Assembly: GCF_000733855.1 (NCBI RefSeq)
Contig: NZ_JPOJ01000001.1
Location: 744,001 to 808,000 of the forward strand
Origin: Methylomicrobium agile
GTDB lineage: Bacteria > Pseudomonadota > Gammaproteobacteria > Methylococcales > Methylomonadaceae
DNA: 64,000 bases
Direction: 5' to 3'
Each line of letters begins with the position of its first letter. Within the stretch, counting starts at the first letter, position 1. Below the pieces are notes generated by a model, which was given only the letters and a program-made list of their open reading frames with translations, was not told the DNA's origin and made no database searches. Shown in pieces: positions 58,068 through 64,000 of the stretch. Position numbers and translations under genes: made by a program.

Positions 58068-58318
58068 AATTTACCCCTCATGGCGCGGTCAAAAAATACG
58101 GTTATCACGCGGACCGGTTCAACGTGCGGATTGACAATGACACGTAGAACCCACCCTTCAAATTCGTCGATTTTACCGAGCCGGTGCTCCAATTCGGCGT
58201 CCAAGGCATCGGCTTCAATCAATTGCGGCCGTTCAAGCACGCGCTCCAACCATTCGAGCCGAATATTGCGGCGTTTATTCAAGCTTTCCTGCGCATGCAC
58301 CGTCAATTCGTAATTCAT
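58064..58318 (-). CDS. DUF4258 protein (toxin-like)
   Basis: The 84-residue protein begins MNYELTVHAQESLNKRRNI and has LEWLERVLERP, followed by LRVIVNPHVEPVRVITVFF. This is the DUF4258 layout, related to RelE/BrnT-like toxins. It pairs with the downstream DUF2283 gene, a common toxin-antitoxin-like association. Overlaps of four bases on each side put it in the mod-res operon. Activity is not shown. Confidence 0.75.
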   Translation of the reverse strand: MNYELTVHAQESLNKRRNIRLEWLERVLERPQLIEADALDAELEHRLGKIDEFEGWVLRVIVNPHVEPVRVITVFFDRAMRGKL

Positions 58319-58536
58319 GCGTCCCCGTCGAACAAGTCCAGGGCTATGTTGTCCTTTTGCCGTTCACGGCGCAATTGCTGGGCAGATAGGCGGATAATTT
58401 GATTATTCCGAACAACGACGATTCCCGTGTTCGTCTCCAAGGCAATTTCGCGCGCAAGCATGGTGGCACGTTTTAGCGCCTGAAGTGAAGCTCGTAAATC
58501 GGCGTCTTTGGCTGTATGCAAATCTTGCGGCATCAT
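58315..58536 (-). CDS. 73-residue protein of unknown function in the mod-res operon
   Basis: It begins MMPQDLHTAKDADLRASL and has a helix-rich first half with a strand segment GIVVVRNNQIIRLSAQQLRR. No domain is recognised. It overlaps the mod stop and the DUF4258 start by four bases each. The length and position suggest an antitoxin-like or accessory role, which is inference only. Confidence 0.65.
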   Translation of the reverse strand: MMPQDLHTAKDADLRASLQALKRATMLAREIALETNTGIVVVRNNQIIRLSAQQLRRERQKDNIALDLFDGDA

Positions 58537-60254
58537 AAGTCATCATCCTCGGCAAAAAGACTGATTTGTCCCGAGCGTGGCGTTTTATCTTTTGTCTTAT
58601 CCGGCTTTGCGCTTTCCGGCATGGGCTGCGAAACCGCCATCGGCAAATTCGCCACATTCAGGCTGTAATCGTCATGACCCCATTCGCAACGCGCCAACAC
58701 CATCTTGGGGATTTTTTTCAGGGTCAGATTCGGCCAACGCTCATTGGCTTGCGCAGCAGTGACGTCCCGAAAGGCCGAACAGCACACCAGCAAGCTGTAT
58801 TCGCCGCCCACCTCGTCGGCTAGTGCCTGAAACTGCTCGGCGGACAGGTTTTGCGTGGTGACGTAGATGAAATCGCGCTCGCTGGAATGGCCGTGCTGCC
58901 ACCAGCGGCTTTCCGACGGCGCATAAGTAAAGCCTTCCAGCTTGCACAACGCTTCGGCCAGCATCGCCGCGTTGTAGTCGGGATTGACCACCGGATTGCC
59001 CCAGCGGTCGTTGACGATCAGGCTGGGCGCCAGTTTGTAATAACGGAAACCTCCGCCGCCCTGCCAGTTGACGGCTTTGCTGATACCACCTTGATCCTCT
59101 CCATCAATCACTTTTTGCAGGCGTGGGATGATGTGGGTATGGCAGTGCTCGCCCAGCTCGACCAAGATCCAGCGACGGCCCATTTTGTGGGCGACCGCGC
59201 CGGTCGTGCCGGAGCCGGCGAAAGAGTCGAGGACGAGATCGCCTTGCCTAGTTGAAAGCTCCAAAATACGTTGAATCAACCTTTCTGGCTTCGGTGTAGA
59301 AAATATTGCTTCTGAATTAAATTTAGCCACTTCGCGCTTCGCATCTTGGTTATCTCCAACTTCCGTGCGAAGCCAAACTGTCATGCTAACAATTCCCTCT
59401 TGTACCTCAGATAAAAATCTTTTGATCCGTGGAACATTATTCCCTGTCTCACCAAACCAAATTCGGTTATCAGCTCTTAACTCTTCAAAACGCTTAGGTG
59501 ATGCTGCCCAACAACGTCCTTTTGTTGGCATTAACTTTCGCCCTGAGGGAGTAGTAATTTCAAAAATGTTTTCACTAAAACCTGTCTTTGCAAACTGTGC
59601 TCCACGCTGCCCACCGGTCAAACTAATCGTAAAATCTCCCGAAGTCCAAGGACCACGAGGATCATTGTCTGAATTGGAATATCTTGAATCAGCGTCTTCT
59701 GTTCTTGGCAAAAGATTCGGACGCCATGTTTCTTTATTCTTTGCATATACCAAAACATGATCATGGCTATCTGATAGCCAGACACTATTTGCTTGTGGTG
59801 AGAATTTTTTCTGCCAAACCACATTAGCAACAAAATTCCCCCGTCCAAACACCTCATCACACACCACCTTCAAATAATGGCATTCATTGTCGTCGATAGT
59901 AATCCACAACGAACCATCGTCCGCCAACAGCCGCCGGATGACTTCCAGCCGGTCGCGCATCAAGCCCAACCAGATCGAATGCTCCAGCCCGTCATCGTAA
60001 TGGGTAAACGCGCTACCGGTGTTGTACGGCGGATCGATAAACACGCACTTCACCTTGCCGCTAAATTCCTGCTCCAGCGCCTTCAACGCCAGCAGGTTGT
60101 CGCCGAAAATCAGCCGGTTGTCGAAAATATCGTTATCCGTCAGCCGGTGCCTGGCGTGATACGACTTCTCCGGGTCTTCCAACAAAATGCGCGGCTCCAG
60201 CCGAGGCCGCTTGTCCTTGTCGATCCAGGTGAGTTCGAGTTTTTGTTTAGTCAT
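58533..60254 (-). CDS. Type III-like site-specific DNA methyltransferase (Mod)
   Basis: The 573-residue protein has the catalytic DPPYNTGSAF (motif IV) before the SAM-binding DSFAGSGTTGAV (motif I), the beta-class order. Its first residues MTKQKLELTWIDKDKRPRLE match typical Type III-like Mod starts. The middle (about 59240-59890), expected to hold the target-recognition domain, looks AT-richer than the ends. The frame is open to an ATG at 60290, which would add residues coded by a REP hairpin; the start at 60254 or 60260 agrees with the partial copies nearby. It overlaps the next gene by four bases. Confidence 0.88.
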   Translation of the reverse strand: MTKQKLELTWIDKDKRPRLEPRILLEDPEKSYHARHRLTDNDIFDNRLIFGDNLLALKALEQEFSGKVKCVFIDPPYNTGSAFTHYDDGLEHSIWLGLMRDRLEVIRRLLADDGSLWITIDDNECHYLKVVCDEVFGRGNFVANVVWQKKFSPQANSVWLSDSHDHVLVYAKNKETWRPNLLPRTEDADSRYSNSDNDPRGPWTSGDFTISLTGGQRGAQFAKTGFSENIFEITTPSGRKLMPTKGRCWAASPKRFEELRADNRIWFGETGNNVPRIKRFLSEVQEGIVSMTVWLRTEVGDNQDAKREVAKFNSEAIFSTPKPERLIQRILELSTRQGDLVLDSFAGSGTTGAVAHKMGRRWILVELGEHCHTHIIPRLQKVIDGEDQGGISKAVNWQGGGGFRYYKLAPSLIVNDRWGNPVVNPDYNAAMLAEALCKLEGFTYAPSESRWWQHGHSSERDFIYVTTQNLSAEQFQALADEVGGEYSLLVCCSAFRDVTAAQANERWPNLTLKKIPKMVLARCEWGHDDYSLNVANLPMAVSQPMPESAKPDKTKDKTPRSGQISLFAEDDDL

Positions 60255-60265
60255 CGTCATTTTCC

Positions 60266-60339
60266 GTGCGAATAAATTCGCACCTACCATTTTTTCTTGA
60301 TTAGTGCGCTTTACAATGTAGGTGCGAATTTATTCGCAC
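60266..60339. repeat. REP pair beside the RAYT gene
   Basis: The unit GTAG + GTGCGAA-TTTA-TTCGCAC is at 60318-60339, and its exact inverse is at 60266-60287, about 30 bases apart. It is directly downstream of the RAYT gene in the minus direction and directly upstream of mod. It is the only repeat type next to its likely transposase. Confidence 0.85.
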
Positions 60340-60345
60340 AAATTT

Positions 60346-60798
60346 CTATAACCATATCGCATCCCAATGCGGATAATCGCCGATATTTTCAACCAAGCCC
60401 GCCCGCAGCGGGTTGGCTACAATGTAACGCGCGATTGCCCGAACATCCTCTTCTTCACGTAACGCATGATCGTAAAAGGCTTTTTGCCATACCGCGCCTT
60501 GTCGATTTAAATAACCATTTACAAGATGCGCGGCGCGCGCTTTATAGGCTTTCATAATTTCCGAAAGCGTATGAGTTTCTCCCAACCGAAATAACCAATG
60601 CACATGATCCGACATGACCACCCAAGCCAGGGAGTCAACCGCGCCAGCGTCATGCAGATTGCGCATTTGAGCAATCGCCAATCGAGCGCAATGAAAATCG
60701 CGGAAATAGGCTGCTTCCCGTTCCGCCAAAACCGTGGTCACGAAATACGCGCGTGATGATTCGTTAAATCGGCCTTTACGCAAGTCATCATACGGCAT
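60346..60798 (-). mobile_element. REP-associated tyrosine transposase (RAYT)
   Basis: This 150-residue Y1 transposase has the HUH motif in VVMSDHVHWLFRLG and the catalytic Tyr in KAFYDHALREEEDVR, followed by RYIVANPLRAGLVENIGDY, a pattern characteristic of RAYTs. RAYTs bind and cut GTAG-headed REP hairpins. A REP pair lies on one side and a partial REP on the other, so the gene and its substrates are still together. It is inserted between two copies of the mod start. Confidence 0.9.
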
Positions 60799-60813
60799 GG
60801 TTGTTTTCTATCT

Positions 60814-60853
60814 GTGCGAATACCCATGAGGGCGCAAGTAAATTCGGACCTAC
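60814..60853 (-). repeat. Interrupted REP upstream of RAYT
   Basis: On the minus strand GTAG plus GTCCGAATTTA (60853-60839) matches the left half of the adjacent REP with one change, and TTCGCAC (60820-60814) is the right half. About 18 extra bases separate them, so the hairpin is broken. Confidence 0.55.
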
Positions 60854-60865
60854 CCGGAACCTTCG

Positions 60866-60973
60866 ATACTTGGCGTGATACGACTTTTCCGCGTCTTCCA
60901 GCAAAATCCACGGCTCCAGTCGAGGCCGCTTGGCCTTGCCGATCCAAGTGAGTTCGAGTTTTTGTTTGCTCAT
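60866..60973 (-). pseudogene. Partial copy of the mod 5' end (copy 2)
   Basis: About 36 codons, MSKQKLELTWIGKAKRPRLE through ILLEDAEKSYHAKY, closely match the start of mod (LTWIDKDKRPRLEPRILLED...). Homology stops abruptly before the interrupted REP. It begins 13 bases after the vapC stop. Confidence 0.85.
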
Positions 60974-60986
60974 GGCCTATGCGTAT

Positions 60987-61391
60987 TCATACAGGAACAA
61001 TCAACTGGATATGCCCCGCTGCCGCTTGCGCCAAGCGGTTGTCGCGCGTCCAGAACGAGTCGCAACCTTGCCCGATAGCCGCTGCCAGATGCAAAGCATC
61101 CGGCGTTTTTAGGCGCTGTGCCGCACGCAATTCGGTAGCGCGCCGATAGACGGCGTCGTCTAAAACCAGCCGGCGAGTCATCGGACTGGTAAACAAGCGG
61201 TCATATTGGTTCAACAAATCGTATTTGTTGTTGCGCATCGGTTCAACGCGGCACTCCAGCTCTGTCAATGCCGTGTGGCATAAGACGGCATTCGGCGTGG
61301 CGAGCAGTTGAGCGCGCAGCTTAAGCCGCACGTCCTCGCTGCCTTCCAGATAATAGATAAAAATGCAACTGTCCCAATATATACGGTTCAT
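60987..61391 (-). CDS. vapC: PIN-domain toxin (VapC-like)
   Basis: The 134-residue protein from MNRIYWDSCIFIYYLEG has a PIN-domain layout: Asp in IYWDSCIF, Glu in LTELECRVEP, a second Asp in KTPDALHLAAA, and an acidic residue in FWTRDNRLAQ. PIN toxins cut tRNA or other RNA. The frame is open three codons further upstream to a TTG. The antitoxin gene ends six bases upstream. Confidence 0.85.
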   Translation of the reverse strand: MNRIYWDSCIFIYYLEGSEDVRLKLRAQLLATPNAVLCHTALTELECRVEPMRNNKYDLLNQYDRLFTSPMTRRLVLDDAVYRRATELRAAQRLKTPDALHLAAAIGQGCDSFWTRDNRLAQAAAGHIQLIVPV

Positions 61392-61396
61392 CGGCG

Positions 61397-61672
61397 TCAA
61401 TCCCAGGACTCTCTTTCCTCATTAAGCATGTTGTCGATTTCAGTTTTGGTTTTTTCGGGCCAATTGCGTTGAGCGGTTAGATTGTCGAGCAATTGCAACA
61501 ACCCGGATGAAGCTTCGCTAACCGCCTTAGGCGCCTCTTCATACAACACCAGCAACCTGGCTTTTTCGGCGGTAATTTCCGTCGGCAATTTGACGTGAAT
61601 CTCGCCTTTAATAATCGTTGTTTCTAATTCGATGGCTTGCATAACGGCCTCCAGTGATAGCGGTTGTGTCAT
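61397..61672 (-). CDS. vapB: VapB-like antitoxin
   Basis: The 91-residue protein from the ATG at 61672 (MTQPLSLEAVMQAIELETTI) has an N-terminal strand region (IIKGEIHVKLPTEI) and a helical C-terminus (KTKTEIDNMLNEERESWD) suited to binding the toxin. The DNA-binding class is not clear. It is the direct upstream partner of vapC. Its ATG overlaps the TGA of the partial mod copy upstream (ATGA), so that remnant may help its translation. Confidence 0.7.
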   Translation of the reverse strand: MTQPLSLEAVMQAIELETTIIKGEIHVKLPTEITAEKARLLVLYEEAPKAVSEASSGLLQLLDNLTAQRNWPEKTKTEIDNMLNEERESWD

Positions 61673-61761
61673 TTGCAAAACTCGGGCAGCGGGATGAGCG
61701 ACTGAAGTTGCGGACGCTTGTCTTTGCCAATCCAGGTGAATTCGAGTTTTTGCTTACTCAT
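61669..61761 (-). pseudogene. Partial copy of the mod 5' end (copy 3)
   Basis: A 30-codon frame, MSKQKLEFTWIGKDKRP followed by unrelated residues ending PEFCK, repeats the first about 18 codons of mod. Its TGA overlaps the vapB start. It lies 11 bases beyond the AIPR gene end. Confidence 0.8.
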
Positions 61762-61771
61762 TACATTATTC

Positions 61772-63523
61772 CTAACTCTGCTGTGCTAAGGCAGCCATCA
61801 GGCGTCCTTTCACCGTTCGACAATCAGTCTTATTTTCGAATACGCTACGCGCCTGCTTGTTCCACAGTATGCTTTGTACAGTATTCACAAGACGCCCACA
61901 AACAAGATCAACTTCGTATGAAATGGCTGTCAGCTTATTCTGAATTAGAGCTAACGTCGGCCCGTTTTGTAATTGTAGCCGGATGAAAATGACGTGCAGA
62001 ATCAGCCAGACGCCGTGATTGAGAATCTCTCGTGCAGGGAGTGTCCCTGTTGGTAAGCCGGTAGGGTCACTCTCAACCCTGGCGCGTACCCGTACTTTCT
62101 CCAAGATTATTCGGCCAATTTGAACTGTTCGCCACATTTGTCTTGCGGTGAGTGAATCGGCAAAAAGCCGCTCGTAGGCCTGACGCAAGGGATCGGTAGC
62201 TGGTACCAATCCCTCCCGACCAAACAGCTTCTTTCTATCGGTCTTGGCTGCGACCACGTAGTCCTGCCAGTCGTTCGTGGTTACGGTGCAAGCCAGAAGC
62301 GGGGCGAGTTCACGTGCGCTGAAGCAGGTCGGCGATAACGGCGGATCGTCCGCTCCCTGTTTGACCAGATAGGTAATGCCGGCCATCTGCAAGGTTTGCT
62401 GCCAGATGGCCTGCCGCTCATCGAGCGCGGCAAAGTCTTCCAATTCTACCGCATTCTGGCGGTTACGCGATTGGGTAACACGATCACCAAAGCCGTCAGG
62501 CGCATTTTCAAGGCAAACGAATGTCGCCATGACGACTGCGGGATGCGCTTCGTAGTGAGCCAACGGCTCGCGGGCTATCGCACCAACCGTCTGCGCTCCG
62601 TTGATGATGGACAGGCCTCGAACGCGAAACCTGCCAGCCTGCCGATTTGGATCACGCGGATGCTGCTCCTGTATAGAATCGCAGAGGAAGGTGACCCCGT
62701 TATTGAAGTAGAAGAAGTGTTGCGCTTCTTGTCGCAGGGTCTCGCTCAGTCCAGTGTTGACGGTGGTCGTGCCCTTGAAACGGCGAATGTTCCGATCAAC
62801 CAGATGCTCTTTATGCGCCGCCCAAAGTTCAGCGAGTCGCTTGGCATCCATGCGGCCATAGAACGACCGGTAGGGTTCCTGCGTGTAGCCGAAGTCTCTC
62901 AACTCGACTTCGGCTTCTATGGGCTGGGCCGAAATCCCGTCCAAATGCAGGTCGTGGAGCGTCGTGAGCCCATAGGCATGGCACCGAAGAAAACCCGGAT
63001 TCGTACCATTGAACGCACGCTCTAAGTCGGCAAATATGTCGCGCCGGTCATCGGACACGGCCGTGCCGGAATAGGCAAGAACGACTTTGATTCTGCAGAC
63101 ACCACTGTTCAAAGCGTTGGTGATTACTGCCTGTCGGTTTTGCAGCGCGTTATTGAAACGATCCCAGCGCCCTTGCAAGAAGTCGGTTATACCATCGCGG
63201 AATTTCGATACGTCACCGAGTTCCGGCTCGCCGCTGCCTGAGTCTTTGTACTTGGATTGGACGAGCCAGATCGTTTGATCCGGCGCAACAAGTACCGAAT
63301 CAATACCATGATCCTGACCGCCGTCGATGCTGGCTGCCACCGCTTCGTCCAAAGTAGCTCTAGCGCCTTCATGTAGAACGAATGCCGCGATTGCTTTAGA
63401 CAGGAAGTTGCTGCGTCGAGACTCTGGAGTGTTTCCCGTTCCAGTGATTAGGGTCGAATAGTCTGCGTCAAGCTTTTGACGAAGCAGATCAAGTTCGAGT
63501 GGTCGAGCGAGAAAGGTTGCCAT
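61772..63523 (-). CDS. AIPR-family abortive-infection/restriction protein
   Basis: The 583-residue protein from MATFLARPLELDLLRQ has the AIPR domain (FFYFNNGVTFLCDSI, then LSIINGAQTVGAI). The N-terminal third has a restriction-endonuclease-like pattern (GGQDHGIDSVLVAP, then IWLVQSKYKD), like a PD-(D/Q)xK core. AIPR proteins are linked to phage-resistance and Type III-like loci. Its ATG overlaps the stop of the upstream gene (TGATG), so the two are translationally coupled. Confidence 0.8.
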   Translation of the reverse strand: MATFLARPLELDLLRQKLDADYSTLITGTGNTPESRRSNFLSKAIAAFVLHEGARATLDEAVAASIDGGQDHGIDSVLVAPDQTIWLVQSKYKDSGSGEPELGDVSKFRDGITDFLQGRWDRFNNALQNRQAVITNALNSGVCRIKVVLAYSGTAVSDDRRDIFADLERAFNGTNPGFLRCHAYGLTTLHDLHLDGISAQPIEAEVELRDFGYTQEPYRSFYGRMDAKRLAELWAAHKEHLVDRNIRRFKGTTTVNTGLSETLRQEAQHFFYFNNGVTFLCDSIQEQHPRDPNRQAGRFRVRGLSIINGAQTVGAIAREPLAHYEAHPAVVMATFVCLENAPDGFGDRVTQSRNRQNAVELEDFAALDERQAIWQQTLQMAGITYLVKQGADDPPLSPTCFSARELAPLLACTVTTNDWQDYVVAAKTDRKKLFGREGLVPATDPLRQAYERLFADSLTARQMWRTVQIGRIILEKVRVRARVESDPTGLPTGTLPAREILNHGVWLILHVIFIRLQLQNGPTLALIQNKLTAISYEVDLVCGRLVNTVQSILWNKQARSVFENKTDCRTVKGRLMAALAQQS

Positions 63524-64000
63524 CAGATTAATTCCCACTCAATAGTGAACAAGATTTGTTCACTAACCTGTTGCTGAAGTTGTTGTTCCAACTGTCCGAT
63601 CAAATCGTTACGCTGCGACTCGATCTCATCCTGGCGGTCGAACAATTCGCGGCGGAGCTTGTTACGCTTAGTTTCCAGTTCCCGCTGACGTTTTTGCCAA
63701 TGCAGCTTTTCATCCAGTGTCGGCGCAGTCGCGGCAGTGCGGCGAATCTCTTTCACTTCTCTATCAATTTCCTTAATTTCCTGCTCCAGGCCGAGCTTCA
63801 GGTCGTCTGCCCAGGCATCCAGTTTTTCGACTTCTTGCTGAAAATAGCCCAGATTGCGTTGATTGATCTCGCGGAGCAGGTTTTGTTTGCGCGTTTCAAG
63901 GTCTTCGACTAGAACGATAGGTAATTGCACTTCACCTCCGCTCTCCCCAGTAAAGGAAGTAGAGGTCGCAGGAAAACGTAACAATTTTTCCGGATCGTCT
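63523..64000 (-). CDS. C-terminal end of a large protein, probable SNF2-type helicase (partial)
   Basis: The frame is open to the window edge and reads DDPEKLLRFPATSTSFTGES, then a long charged coiled coil (about 55-150; KEIDREVKEIRRTAATAP, QRELETKRNKLRRELFDRQ) ending FTIEWELI. The coiled end resembles the tail of SNF2-like helicases in restriction-type islands, but the helicase motifs lie outside the window. It is the first visible gene of the defence operon. Confidence 0.6.
   Translation of the reverse strand, partial: DDPEKLLRFPATSTSFTGESGGEVQLPIVLVEDLETRKQNLLREINQRNLGYFQQEVEKLDAWADDLKLGLEQEIKEIDREVKEIRRTAATAPTLDEKLHWQKRQRELETKRNKLRRELFDRQDEIESQRNDLIGQLEQQLQQQVSEQILFTIEWELI

Noticed and set aside
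60266-60290. Mod start at 60290
   Set aside because: It would add residues coded by the REP hairpin. The partial copies of mod start at the position matching 60254.

Overview
The window looks like chromosome of a gammaproteobacterium, most likely a methylotroph or methanotroph of the Methylococcales. That placement is inference: the gene orders are gammaproteobacterial (tRNA-Tyr/Gly/Thr-tuf-tRNA-Trp-secE-nusG-rplKAJL-rpoB, prs-tRNA-Gln-ispE-lolB-TPR facing hemA-prfA-prmC, lon-hupB-ppiD, priA-argS-SPOR), and the protein and repeat styles recall those genomes, but no methane-oxidation gene is present to prove it. Layout: 1-15.4 kb is translation and cell-envelope housekeeping on the minus strand (rpoB start back to the TPR lipoprotein gene), with the divergent hemA-prfA-prmC operon followed by a JAMM metallopeptidase and an FkbM methyltransferase. 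15.4-30 kb holds a UbiB-family kinase, a coiled-coil protein, a dihydroorotate-dehydrogenase-like protein, a single-chain pyruvate:ferredoxin/flavodoxin oxidoreductase, a Lon-family protease, and a two-gene signalling cassette (SpoIIE phosphatase fused to a kinase-like ATPase, followed by a STAS/binding-protein fusion). 30-45 kb is housekeeping again: SPOR protein, argS, priA, dsbB, a TauE/SafE permease, cca, yajQ, ppiD, tRNA-Asp, tRNA-Val, hupB, lon. 45-53 kb carries a Slp lipoprotein and a heavy-metal-type RND efflux operon with a DUF3240 gene. 53.5-54.6 kb is a nucleotide-sugar epimerase. 54.7-64 kb is an accessory defence island, entirely on the minus strand and running past the window edge. 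In transcription order it has a large protein known only by its C-terminus (probable helicase), an AIPR protein, a VapBC-like pair, a REP-associated tyrosine transposase (RAYT), a Type III-like DNA methyltransferase (Mod), three tiny genes, a frameshifted nucleotidyltransferase, a 26-codon ORF, and a Type III-like helicase-nuclease (Res). The most unusual structures are these. (1) Three copies of the start of mod occur in the island: the complete gene plus two partial copies, with the RAYT and the VapBC pair each lying between copies. (2) A family of inverted repeats whose outer ends read GTAG...CTAC, the signature of REPs mobilised by RAYTs, occurs about seven times; one pair lies inside the reading frame of the RND adaptor, in front of its signal peptide. 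(3) ispE, normally essential, needs two single-base frame corrections, and the nucleotidyltransferase in front of res needs one. (4) A cluster of DnaA-box-like sites beside an AT-rich stretch lies upstream of priA. Translational coupling (ATGA or TGATG overlaps) is pervasive in the RND operon and the defence island, and suggests that each is expressed as a unit.
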